The translations under genes were made by a program, and so were the position numbers. From Sympetrum striolatum (taxonomy: Eukaryota; Arthropoda; Insecta; Odonata; Libellulidae), in NCBI GenBank assembly GCA_947579665.1, contig OX388343.1, positions 89,756,254 through 89,820,253 on the forward strand: a stretch of DNA of 64,000 nucleotides, in the 5' to 3' direction. Below are positions 46,566 to 59,100 of this stretch, piece by piece; position 1 is the stretch's first letter; every line of letters starts with the position of its first letter. The notes under the pieces were generated by a model. It saw nothing but the letters and a program-made list of their open reading frames with translations, did no database searches and was not told the origin of the DNA.

Positions 46566-49500
46566 ACCAATTGGTTTCAATCCAGGTGAAATACATATAT
46601 AGGAAACACAGAACATACGTGACAAATATTACATATGAGACACAAACACAGCTTAACAAGTAAAAAAGAATTACAATATAAGAAATAAATACATACTTTG
46701 CTAGTATCATTTGTGTTAGAGCCATCCCTCTATTCTTCGTCTAAACGCCTCAGTACTTGTAAAGGGGTTAAGAACAACTTCAGGTAATTCATTCCATTTC
46801 TTTGCGGTTCTGTTTACGGAGGAAAATTTACCAAAATATTTTTTAGATAAAAAGAAATAGATTAATTTCTATCAATTTTTAGAAAATTCAGGCTCATTCT
46901 CACTATTATTAACTCACATTCTCAAATAATTTATTCTTCTAAGCCTCTGTTATCAGCAGCTAATCATAGCATACTTTTTCCTACTTTTGTAATCTTGAAT
47001 TGCTCACTTATCGCTTCTTTCTCGATCATTTAATAGTCCTTAATGCCTTCTCAAGCTTATTCGACACACTGAAAAGGTTATCAGAGTTGGACCTTAAATT
47101 TCAACTGAATCGAAAAACTATATAAAATAGTGACTGAGAATATAAAATATTCCTAGCTTATATGTTATATAATTTGCTTTGCACCAATACGAGGTATTGC
47201 AAACGAAGGATATTACTCTAGCTAACAGAAATGTATGATTTGGAAATTTCACGAGTTTATAGGGTTATAATGTCAATAACTTCCAGAAAGTAGAAAGAGT
47301 GCATATAGGAGCCATGTAAAGACCCTTAAGTGAGCATTTACTTCATTATATAAAATAATAGGAGACGATTCCGGATGTACGTATCATTTCCGTGGTGTAA
47401 AAAGTAAGTTGGAAATATCAATCTATCTGGTTCATCTCTTATGATCCTGAAAATCCAGTAGCTCTAAACCACCGTCCTTCATTTTTAGACCTCGCTGCCG
47501 AGGTTTTTTCCTGGGCTTCAGAGATGACGAGAAAATGGTATTTATAAATACTGTAATTTTTAACTCAGGCAGAGCAAATAAGTGGCTCGTTTTCCTTGCT
47601 AAGACAAGCGATAAATAATCTACTAATTTCATCCGATAAATTACCTCTCACAGTACGTTAAAAACTACGATGTAGTACTCATTTGTTATGAGTTGGCTTA
47701 AACCTGTCGTTAAATTCGCTTCGATGGCGTCCTCGCCAACTTTGTTCTTGAATCGCATATTAAATATTCATTAATGATGTCAAAAATTTTACTTTTTTAA
47801 CTTAGAATTTACTTATAGGTATATTTATATTTAATTATATGCTATGTAAACCTTTCCGATGAGGTATTCTGCTTGATGTAACGCGAAGACTGTCTCACTA
47901 ATTTAAAGGTTGCGTAAATAATAAACTTTTCTCTGATTTTCTGTATCGTAGTTTGCCGCTCGCCTACAAGGTAAACAATTTATAGCACTTCGCAAAGATT
48001 CTATATGTAAGAATTTTGGTAAAAAACCATAATGAAAAATATTCTTTTGGATAAAGAAATAACAAATTGCAGATGGATCTGCCGAATGAATTTGCAAAAT
48101 GCAAATTTTACTAGCTGTAGCAGACATTTTGATTTTCTCGAGATAAGTATGTTTAAGGAATGATCGGTCATATAAACACTGACCTCCTTATTTTTTCAAG
48201 TCTTCATGTCAAGTTGTCTGTAATAAATTTTATGACTGGAAAACTTTAAAATCATTTATAAACCTTTACTTGATTATGCTTTAAAAACTTCTCTTATAAA
48301 CCGAATAAAATATTATTTTATGATGACCTCTTTTGCGAATGATGTATATCATAAAATTTCTCTGGAGAGTTTAATGTGGGGCCAGTTTATGATGCAACAG
48401 TAGCAGACTACCCGATAATAACAACATCAGCTCAATGTCTTGCAAATATTGCAGTTTTTAAATTTCAAAGCAACTTCTACTGTAGTATACCCTACGACAC
48501 AGACTTAGGCTAAATATTTGTCTGAAGTAGTAAAAAGTTTCATTATGAAGCCGTAGTATACCCTGTTCAATTTTATGCAGATGTTGGGTTTGGTTTTTGA
48601 TAGCGGGTGTAAAGTGGGCAAGTATGATCAAGTCATTAAATTTGAGGACGTGATTTGAATGATCCTACGGGTAAACCTGTTATAAATTGAAAAGAATGCA
48701 ATTTAAAATGAAAGTGAATTGAAACTATTAAATTGAAACTATTGAATTGAATTAATTTCATCAAAGGGAATATAAACAAGGAAGGCTTGTTAATTTTTCC
48801 TCATATAATGAAATTTACAAAGTTATCGGAGTGGTAGTGGGTTTTATTTTAGTATAGAAAATTCATTTTAACAAATAGTATCATTTTGAAAAAATATATT
48901 GGAATAGCTCTAGTGTCTATGGAAAGATCCTAAAGGTTAGAAATGGGGGTTTTGAAATTTTTCTTTTTGATTCAACCAATAAAACATTCGAATAATATTA
49001 ATGTTATTGACTTTCACTTGGACTTAAGAATCGTTTGAAATGCTTCCATATTCATGAGTTATCTCTTCTATCTTTTTCTAAGATCTAATTCTTGCTAATC
49101 ATTCTAACATCCCAAAACTAAGCGCTTTGATAGAAGTTTGTAATAAATAAAACTTCATGAAGCCATAAACATAAACTGGTGATTTTGGATATTTGGTCTG
49201 TGAATAAGAGCATCTACTGGAAGAAATAAAACAACTGGATGCCCCAGACGACCAAGCGAGTGAAACTTATACTTTTACAGATGTAAAAGAAATGTGAAAC
49301 AGAAATTTTTATTTCGCAACTGATGAATGCAATGGCTACTGGAATGTTTATATGTTTAATTTTCAATAATCAGATCAATGTTTCTGTTAACTCTAGAAAA
49401 GAAAATAAGCACCCATCTGTTTGCGTTGAACGGTTTGAGGTGATCATTTCTATTCTGACCTTAGATATTCGCATATCATTTTATTATCGTTTAAAATGCA

Positions 49501-49640
49501 ATTTCCTTGGTCTGATCTCTTAATTTAATTCACCAATTAGACCAGAAATTTGCGGTGGGGATAATTAATGGGGTTGAAAAATGCTTTAGAACCGTAAAAT
49601 GTCGACGGCTGTTTGCCTAACGAAATAAAGGAGAACTCAC

Positions 49641-49933
49641 CTTCCAGGACTCGGACCGCATTTGCCGGAGTGTGCCACGCTTAGAGCGCTAGAGAAGAGG
49701 CGAATGGCGTCCATGACAGGCACCACGGATGGATCCTGCACCAGATAGAAGTCTTCCACGTTTGAAGTGGCAGCGGCGTCGAGGCAAGAGGCCACCACCG
49801 ACCCTCCGTTCCCTCCGCAGCCTCTGGTGGCCAAAAGGTAAGGGGGCCAAAGGGTAGAATTGGCCACGGTGTCCGCCAGTCGGTGTATGCTCGGCCTCGC
49901 AGGAGTGTCATCCGTGGGAAGTTCGTTGTCGAC
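49641..49933 (-). CDS. Internal exon of the same minus-strand gene: Venus-flytrap domain, hinge/lobe segment
   Basis: This is a 293-nt GC-rich exon. Its acceptor is at 49936-49934, after a pyrimidine-rich stretch (cttatctcttcgtctgtccgag). Its donor is GGAAG|gtgagt (GT at 49640-49639). It is in phase 0 at its start and phase 2 at its end, matching both neighbours. The product begins VDNELPTDD and contains a possible N-glycosylation site (ANSTLW), two Cys (TRGC and ASCL) and an amphipathic stretch (PVMDAIRLFSSALSVAHSG). That stretch matches the position and style of the 'AVYAFAHALHNMH' helix before the paired cysteines of class C receptor ectodomains. The acceptor is the least certain border; an in-frame alternative AG lies a few codons downstream. 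Confidence 0.8.
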
Positions 49934-52900
49934 CTCGGACAGACGAAGAGATAAGAGCGGAAATGATAACAAGCGGAGACATATATAAACAGCGAAAAAA
50001 GGAGCGGATGCAATGCGTCAGAAAATACTACATTTACAGTTTCATAAAATAAATAATCCATTCAAAATTCATTGCGAAATAAGCCATGGTTAATCACCTC
50101 TGGTTACAATTAGTAATTTCCTCTATCATGCAATCCTCGTTTCATGTATTTCATGAAGAAAGAAGAGGCGTACAGAGGACGTATTAAAGAAATATTTATT
50201 CGAATACTAGAAATGACGCATAGCCTAATGACGCGTCTTATTAAAGTTGAAATAGCTGACGATGTGAAATGTGATAGGACATAATATTCCTTTCTCTAAT
50301 TGAATCCACGTGCACACTTTTTTTCCTATCAGGAGGTAGAGCGCGTGTGCATACTTTTCTCAGAATTAATTTTCTCTCTGCTCGAGAAAACATTTGAATT
50401 GATACGCCACAAGCATTGAATCTAACCATCATCACAATAATTTCTTTTCCACGTTTTTTAACGCTTTCAATCAATTTTCTACTATGCAGTATTCGAAATC
50501 TCCTCACTTTAATTCTGAGGTAGATTAGTAAATTTATTGTTGATTTTTAGTTGACCCTAAATTGGTACTATATTTTATTCCAAACTAAACTGAACGCACG
50601 GATAATACAACCGAGAAATTTCTTTGCCTATAGCTTGGCTTAACTATCACTGAGTAAAGCAAATTGCTCCGGAACTAGACACTCAGTATTTAGAGACATT
50701 ATGAATTTTCATTTAGAACGTTTAATAAAATCATCTTCGGAGTCTGATTTCTTTTAAAGTTGCTTGGATTACAGAAAACTTTCAGCTTCATCTTGATTGC
50801 CCGTTTATTATAAAAACCACATTGATGAGTTGTACTTCTATGAATGTTTAATTTGATATCATGGTCCATCGCCTCCTCTAGTATATCGACGGGATTAGCG
50901 TAGCTCATGGCGTATGACGAATGTGAAAGAAAAAGTCTACTTGTCCAGTTGCAGAATCATGTGTTTAAATAGCACTATTTCGCAAGAGCCTTGATGGAGC
51001 TCATACGCTTGGGAAGAGCGCTGAGTTATTCGTTCTTAACACCCTGAATTGATACGAAATAAGCACGATATTCATACAAGTGTGTGCTTATTAATATACC
51101 TACTAGTATATCACAGTATTATTTATTTGAACTTTTTCATGCGATGATCGATTTTGAAAGCAATTTGATGAAATTAAAACGTTTCCCATTAGTTGACTCA
51201 ATATATGCACCATTTCGTCCGTAATTATCTTTAATCCGCTTTCATGATCCATTCTGCTGACAAGGAAATCCACTCAACTGGTTTTATCTTTTCCGGCATG
51301 TGTGCTCCGTAAAGCTCTGCTCCCAATAAAGGGAGAACCTTTCCATGCTATTGTGATTAATTCCAGGTATTTTCCAAACATAAACTTGAACAGGCATATT
51401 GATCTGTTGCCGATGATCTGGTTTAGAAAGGATTTAATAACGGATAACACTCGATTGAGCTATATTAATGTCGATTTTAACTAAATTATGGGCGAATTCT
51501 ATGTTGATTTACTTAGCAATGTATACATACATTTGTCGTCCTTGAATTTTGCGTAATTTTTGTATATATTTCGTAATTGTTCCAATAGTTTCACAACCCG
51601 AACTGGACCTGATGGTTATGATAATGCTTGGTTTTAAAACAATCTTGAGAAGTATGGATCAAATATCCTATGTTGGAATCATCTTTAAACTACTCGTTTC
51701 ACGGGGTCACCAATGAAACTTTATTTTGAATTTCCCTCTTTCTGTTTCAATTTTCTCTCAGAGGATCGCATAAAACATTAAATTCTGGATAGGCTAGGTA
51801 GGAAATAATTACTTGCGTCCAAATAAGGGGTATGCTTGTCCTTTCCGTAATACAATAATACGCGGAAATATTTGCAAACTCAATTATCTCATCCAGTAAT
51901 TATTTATGATACCCAAATGGGGTAATTTCGAAGATTAAACTTACGGTTGTTTAATACAAGGCAACGTATTATACGGGAGATAATGGTTTATCACTTTGAT
52001 TTAATTTTAAGGTAGTGCATTTAGTAAAAGTCTCTGGGAGGCGTAAACCCCTTAGGGAAAAAAATTAAATTCTTGAATTTCTTTTACTTTAGTGTACATC
52101 CGTGATGTAAAAATTGTTTATTGAAGTGCATGCGATTAGTACTGTAATCGATTTGAAAAATGAATTCGCGTGAACATAATGATTCAGATACTTTATTATT
52201 CTCTTGGTACACCTTTTATTTATTCGATGCGATATGGTCATTATCTCCGAATGGAATGAAACCATGTGTTCAATACGTCATCAACAACGAACGAGGCTGC
52301 TGAAGATGAATATCGCAAAATGAATAGAAAAATTACGTCTCCTTGGGAAGCCTCATTACTTGATTTCACACCCGTCGCTAGATTCCGACACTTTTCTTGT
52401 TCGATTTAAAAACGAATAAGGAAACAAAGTAGCGCAATAATGCGATTATCTACCATACGTTACTTTAAATGGGCATGAAAAAATCCCTCATTAGTATGCA
52501 TCCTCAATTCATCCTCGTTTAAGTCCTTAACATGTTTGATTTTAATTGGAGGAAGCAAATTCAACGAATTAATTTAATTTCAACAAGCATAAGAGAAATA
52601 AATTAATTCCGTGCATTTATTTAGCAATAACTTTATTCACGTAATGTAAAACTGCGCAATTTTTTATTTATTTAATTTTACATTTTTAGTTGCTAATTAT
52701 CGGGAACCTGTAGATACCTAGATGAGACTGGAAAAGTCCTTCATTTAATATAAAATCAATTGACGAAGCTGTAACTTTGTGGAACTCCATAACTGTTCTC
52801 TTCCTTTCCTACCTTCATTTAATATTTATTATCGTTGTTTAAAATTTTTGTTTGAAATAAATATTAATCAAATAAAATTTTAAATCCGAATTATTATGAG

Positions 52901-54865
52901 ATGACTTTTTATTTTACCAGCAATTGAATTTTTCACACAAGCTTGTTACTCTTCTATGGCTGGAACTGAAATATAGCGAGCAATTTCAACATTCCATTCC
53001 TACGCTAGCTACGGAAAATTTAACTGTTATTAGTCAGCAAAGAATTCTAACAATCGCCTTGATTAGTCCATATCATCATCTCTGAAGTAATAGGGAACGT
53101 TCAAATTAAAACATGTCAGCATGATTTATGATCTGTAGTTATCGCCTCTTCTCATCGTTCATTATTTTTGTAACGACTTCCGTGCGAGAATCGTGCTTGT
53201 GTTAGCTCAGCAATTAAATTGAGAAGTCTTCACGTATTGAATACTCTCAATTATGTATTTCAATGACGAGAATCAATGAAATAATTATTCTCCTTGGAAA
53301 TCATTTAACGGGAAATTATGGTATAAAGTACAATGTTAATTTTACGCGCTCTTTTCAAAGTCAGTAACTAAAATACCCAATGTTTGGATGCGAACAGTGC
53401 TGACCATATCTCTTATTGAAAGGAAAGCGGAAGTGCTGTGACGACGGACTTCTAAATACAAGCAACAGTGTTACGGAAATCATTTTTAGAGTATTTTTAA
53501 TAATCGGAAAATAAATGTTAAAAGAAGTTGTAAATTGTAAATATTATATCATGCACCATGAGATTCAGTCATTTTAAGTTACTAAACGCTCACTGAATCT
53601 ACTGAAACTGTTATTCGAGAATTACGCATATGCGCCAAAACTAGTAAACTTTTCCTGCGGAAACCAAAATATTTCTGTTTATTTATTCACCATGAAAAAT
53701 ATAAGAAAGGTTTCACGAAATGAAGGCTATAGTAATGCATTTTAGAAACATTCATATATGGCTGGTTATTCAGAAAAAAATGTCTTAGAGGAACTTCATA
53801 ATAAAAAGATAATTTCTACCGCCAAGCATAAGCCACCCCATTTACAAGCCAATACATTTAAATAATATACATTTTTCATTCTTTTTATAAACTATTTACA
53901 GGTGCAAACGCGATAAAAATATTTAGATGAAAGGATACGGATTGCTTTTCTCCGGATCATCAATAGATAGTTTGTATATTAATTTGGTAAATTTCATCAT
54001 GACATTCGGAAATTTCTGATTCGAGACCTTGCAATCGCAACGATTTATCGGCTGAGTAGAATGAATGTTTCATGCATTGCATTGCAAGCTGCTTGCATTT
54101 CATCCAGAGCAACTCTGGCTTGATTTCAAGAAGAGTTTTAATTGTAGCAATTCTTTATCGAAGGAATTGCTTTTCAAGATGTTCGATTTTTGAAGAATTT
54201 GTATTCTCCTACATTCTTCACTCCCGTGATACCTTTTGAAGACACTCCACAAATTAGAGTGATACTTATGTACAGATTACAAATTATGTAAGGTTCGAAT
54301 GCATGAAAAAGTTAAAGATCGCGGACTGAATATGAAGAATTTTTCAAATACGAGGGAAATTTTTTACAGATAACAAGGATTAAGAAAAACTTAGTAATAT
54401 CAACACATTAAAATAAAAATTAGTCGACCTGTTTTGGTTACGCAGCCATCATCAGGTAAAAGTAAAAACATGTGTGGATATTTCTAAGTTTTTCTTCACT
54501 GTTCGATATGTCTTTCCACGAAGCCCAGCAAAATAATTTGTTGCTATTGCTGACAATGATATTCATTTATAAAAATGGGGATAAAGAATAATAATAATTT
54601 ATTCATCACCAACAGTTTGTAAAGAACCCAATTACATGTGATATAATGATAAGTAATTTAACGCATAAAGTATTTTTTCAGTAAAAAGATTTTTGTTACT
54701 TGGAATTAATTGGAGATATATTTTAATTGTATTTTCAAGAGCTATTTTTGATTGTCACCTAGCACAATTCCAACTAATTTCCAATTTCTGTAAATAAGTA
54801 TAGTTATCAAAACCCATTCCGTAAGTTGAGCAGGAGTGATTTATGCACTGACAATTAATCCTCAC
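49934..54865 (-). other. Intron (4.9 kb) of the receptor-like gene
   Basis: This AT-rich intron runs between CGAG|gtgagg and the acceptor at 49934. A palindrome with a hammerhead-like core lies at 54382-54496, close to the 5' end of the intron. I see no other feature in it. Confidence 0.75.
54382..54496 (-). repeat. Palindrome with hammerhead-like core, G12 substitution
   Basis: The arms AAGAAAAACTTAG (54382-54394) and CTAAGTTTTTCTT (54484-54496) are exact complements. The minus-strand core (54455-54426) is CTGATGA-T, stem II GGCT...AACC, AAA for GAA, and AC-AG-GT-C. A TTTCCACGAAG segment, shared with other members, follows at 54514. Confidence 0.65.
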
Positions 54866-55204
54866 CTCGTCGTCGTCATCACCATCGCCTTCGTTGTGCA
54901 CCGACACTGTCTCCTGAATGACCAGCACGCTCAGCCCCGGTCCCATTTGCAGCGCCGCGAGTTCGGGCAGCAGTCCCGTGGAAGAGACGCTTACTATCAA
55001 CGCCGCGTCGTCCTGTCCGTTCCCAGTGCCCCCCAACGCAGTGATCGCGCTCGCGGGGTTTGCCTTGCTCCCTTTCCCCAATCCCCACACCTCCACGTAT
55101 CGGAGGAGATCGGAGATGGGACCCGGAGTCGAACCGATGATCACCACGCCGGGCGGACCGCGACCGGCGGCGGCTGCAGCGGCGGCCGCGGCCGCGAAAG
55201 CTGC
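54866..55204 (-). CDS. Internal exon of the same minus-strand gene: Ala tract plus flytrap-like beta/alpha segment
   Basis: The exon is 339 nt (113 codons) and phase 0 at both ends. The acceptor is classical (ctctctccccacatctttcgcag, ending at 55205) and the donor is CGAG|gtgagg (GT at 54865-54864). The product opens AAF followed by a run of about ten Ala, then GRGPPGVVIIGSTPG, a hydrophobic beta strand followed by a turn, as in 'SVVVVFA' of mGluR flytrap domains. It goes on with a Gly-rich low-complexity stretch, a second hydrophobic strand (DAALIVSVSSTG), a third (LSVLVIQETVSV) and an acidic end (EGDGDDDDE). The long Ala run sits directly before the first strand and may vary in length between individuals. 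The high GC content contrasts with the AT-rich intron on either side. Confidence 0.8.
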
Positions 55205-58149
55205 CTGCGAAAGATGTGGGGAGAGAGGCGATGAGGCGAGTGGCTTACGATTGTTTGTCTGCAACCCCTTCAATTAGTTTACATTCGAAGATTGTCAACT
55301 TCTATAGAGCAGTACAGCGGAACACCATGATTAACTTCACGTTGCACGAATGCTGGGACTAATTACAAGCAGAACGAAAGCAAGCACCCTTTTATAAATA
55401 GAGTGATATTGGAGAAATTTACAGAGTAATGGATGAACAATTATCGTAGGGCTGCCAGAGTTCTTTTTTTGATACAACTCTTACAATATATTTTTCCATA
55501 AAATCCGGGACGTTCAATACTCTGTTATTCTATTCAATTATTTACACTGTCAAATTCAAAATGAAATCACTAAAGCTACTTAATTCAAAATTTGAAAGAG
55601 GAGTTCCAAGATTCTGAATGGAATCGCATTGAAGCAGTAAAGTTAATGCAAATATTATTAATTTGGCATTCCACACAATCAATCTCTCATATTAACATCA
55701 GAAAAATTCATACTATGACTTGAAATATTTTCTCGGGATTTTTTCAACTTTAAATAGCAATTTAAAAAATTATGCATTTGCTACTAACCTTCCTTCAAAA
55801 TGCACAATTTTATACGACTGATTTAGCCAGTCTTTTTCCCTCATCAAATTATCTCTTCGAAGAATTACTATATCGATTAGTTAATGTGCAAAATAATGCA
55901 AAGTTTCGAATAAGTTAAATTATGTGAATCATACTGGAATAAGTTTGAGAAGAATAAATATTTTATTCTTTAAGAAAACACGGATAATTTCTCCACCCCG
56001 TAACATGTTTCTTGTGGTAAAAGACTTCTGGCAACCCTAATTAATCGTAATTCTTACATAACAATCAAGGTAATAAGTAGAAAAATCTCAACCGGTATTC
56101 TATTTCTTAAGAGCGTTAAACGTACATATATCAATAAATTCTTACTTCTACAAATATGAATTATCATCAAACATACATAAAGGTAAAGCATGATAACATT
56201 TGTACAAGCAAGTCAAATCTATCAATTAGTTGTGCGTTAATTTTTTAAAATGATTTTCAATGTATTTTTGTGCTCTCATTGGGGTTTAATTAGAAACGGG
56301 TAAAAGGGAATTGGTTTAATTTTTATCTCTCTGGTGGGATGAGAGAGCTAAAATTAAATTTGCAGTATTACTATTTCATTAAAAATTTCATCATTCAAAT
56401 TATAAAATATCATATAAATGATTTTTGAAGGAATTTATATTAAAGATGTGCTTACAGTTTATGTATTAATAAACGCTTCGTTTCAAACGTTTTGTTTTTA
56501 GATTTATGAGTTTTTACCGTTTCCAATCAAACACTATGTTGATTCTTTTGGTTTTCTTTTGCAAATACAGTTTATCATCGACAATTTATGAAGATAAGTC
56601 AATATAAAAAGAAATACATTAGAGACTTAATGCGCGTGCAATATTATATTTGAGTAATTACAGTTAGTAAGGTGAATTAAATATGCTGAACTTCTCTCTT
56701 GAGGATGAGAAGTGAATTTGTGTAACGATTAGTAAAAGAACAATTTCTCCTATGCGTTACATGGCATGCAGTTACTAAACATGAGTAACTACATGTTTCA
56801 CGCTATAGTTACTACATTTTCGCTCTGTTAATTCCATCACACTAACATGCAGTAATACATTCCTTCATGCTTTTTAGATGCAGTTTGTTTTTATGATTAG
56901 AGCATAATTGAGAGACTTCTGTCTAGATGTCTGGCTGGTGTTTGCAGGAGTACCTGTGAAAGTTATACTTTACATGCGGGTTAATTGGATAATAGAAAAT
57001 AAGGATACTTATCCAGGTTGTTAAGCCTTTGGCAGAGTTCGGTCCTACTGGTCTGCGGGTAAGGGAAGGAGAGGTTTTAGAGGGTGTTCTCCGACAACAT
57101 GCTTCGATCTTCTGTTTAAAAAATCAAATACCTCTTTGTCATTGATTACATCAAGTCACGAATAAAATTTATTCAAGATAATATGAACATTCACAAACAA
57201 TATTTTCATATTTTATTGATGATATTATCCAGATTGAAACTTATGCATAAATTCACACCAAAAATTAAGGTCTAATTTTAGCAATTTGCAATTTTGACAC
57301 AATGATTTATTCCAATTTTTCTTAATAGTGGCGTATTTTGAACAGACTACTAACTAAATCTGGGAATAAGTGGTTCATGATGATTGCAGTAGAAAAATAT
57401 GAAACCTATTTTGTTATGTTACTATGGATTGTGCCTTAATTCGAAATTTTTCATGTTACCAAAGAGTTAAGTAGTGCAGATGAGATATTTATCTAAATAT
57501 ACCTTTAAAAATTAGAAGGCATCTTTATGAACTTGTATCATAATACGTTTGTAGCTAACTATTGCATCTGTCGCCTCCTAAATATGAAGTTCTACTTAGA
57601 TATGCTTCAAGGAGAACAAGAAACAAATTTAATTATTTGAAAGTCCGCTTTAGAATCTCCAGAGTTACTCAAGGAAAACTGGATAAACGTTGATTGTAAA
57701 TTATAAATTCCTTGAAATAAAAGAGAAATGAATAAAGGAGATGCTAAAAATTCCGGAAGCTCTACGAAACCGGTTATGCCTACAATTCATTAGAATCAGG
57801 CTGCTAAAACGGCAAAATTAAGTGTTTCTTTTAATTGGGGTAAAGAGAGTAATTTTTCCGCAAACAATAATCGATAAGAAAGCATTACCTTCACCCGACT
57901 CCGTTATTATTTGCGGCATGTCCCCACATTTTTCGCAACACAGTTTTAATTCTTCCGCTCGTAATTACAATTTCCTATCGTTAAACGGAAAGGTATTTGT
58001 AAGACTCGTGCAATAGTCGGAAGCAATAAATATGCCGTTTTCACTTCGTTTTCAGGAAGATAAACTCCCAGAGCCACTAGTACGTGATATTAATGAATAC
58101 TATAATATGTTTAATTGATCCAGTTCTTCACAAAAGTATACACCTCAAC

Positions 58150-58313
58150 TAAATAAACGAAGGACGCTTAGTAACTTCCACGGAAATATTTTTAATGGCG
58201 ACTAGTTTCGTCGATACATCAACATCATCAGGCTTGCAATGACGGTTTATCGAAGAAATTAGTTACCATAAAAATATTTCCATGGATATTGCTAAGTGTC
58301 TTTCGTTTATTAA
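58150..58313 (-). ncRNA. Hammerhead ribozyme (complete core) in a palindromic repeat
   Basis: The minus-strand core (58231-58200) contains every conserved element: CTGATGA, then one extra T, a 6-bp stem II (GTTGAT/ATCGAC), GAA, a minimal helix III AC-TA-GT and cleavage base C at 58200. Helix I begins with GC/GC next to the core. It resumes as long perfect arms GGAAATATTTTTA (58182-58194) and TAAAAATATTTCC (58269-58281), and further out TAAACGAA/TTCGTTTA. This is a type I hammerhead with the very short helix III known from Penelope-like elements. Cleavage would be expected between 58200 and 58199. Activity is inferred, not shown. Confidence 0.7.
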
Positions 58314-59100
58314 GTATGACTCCCTTCCACAAAGTTTAGGTTGATCACATCAGATTTATTATAAACCTCTATTTAGGCTAAAATTTCCGTACGGGAATGT
58401 TTTAATTTTTTAATTTTAATTTTGTAATTATTTGTACGGGTCAAATTATTCAAGTATACGATATAATTTATCGCCTATTTCTATATTTCATATGATTCTT
58501 CAATATGAAATTTACCGCACCAAATTGTTTGGCACAAATTAAGCTTTAAATCATTCTTATTGGCATATCGCTGATTCACTAATAATCAAAAGACAAACTT
58601 ATATAATGATAATAAATCGTGATTATTCGGGCGAATGTTTTAGGGCATATCCAATGGTCTTCAGTGCCGAAGGTCTTCGCCTTAAATAAGATTTTTTTCT
58701 GCAACGCGGTAATTCAATGCCTAATGCAATTTTGGTGTAGCAAAATTCCAAGTTTATGATCCATCTCTTGCCTGATACAGATCGACTACGAATCACGGAT
58801 GCTGTGAACCACGTCCTTAGGGCCTGAATGTTTTATTCATCGCCGCATATTTCTGTGCTGTCCTAATTGAGGTGAAAAACGGAAACCTGTTTTCTCTAAG
58901 GTACGATTCTTCAAGAATTTTGGTGCGAATTTAACAACAAACCGCTTAGCTCTGTTTTTGTTCTTCTAAATTTAGAAGAGAACATTTTCAACGAGCGACA
59001 ATTACGTGAAATCTATTTAGAGAGGTTTTAGCATAATTTGATTCTTCTCAATTTCGTAAGTTTTGTTCCGACAGTTTAGCTGACGAATTCCAAAATATTA

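Larger units (their letters stand above)
39098..49640 (-). other. Intron (10.5 kb) of the receptor-like gene
   Basis: The interval is AT-rich and bounded by GGAAG|gtgagt and ctctgcag. It holds a hammerhead-like core at 44270-44238, a hairpin at 46517-46565 and an unassigned 100-codon frame at 41795-41493. Nothing else can be assigned. Confidence 0.75.

Noticed and set aside
54836..55277. Plus-strand frames of 119-132 codons opposite the exon at 54866-55204
   Set aside because: They are antisense shadows of a GC-rich exon; the minus frame alone has matching splice phases.
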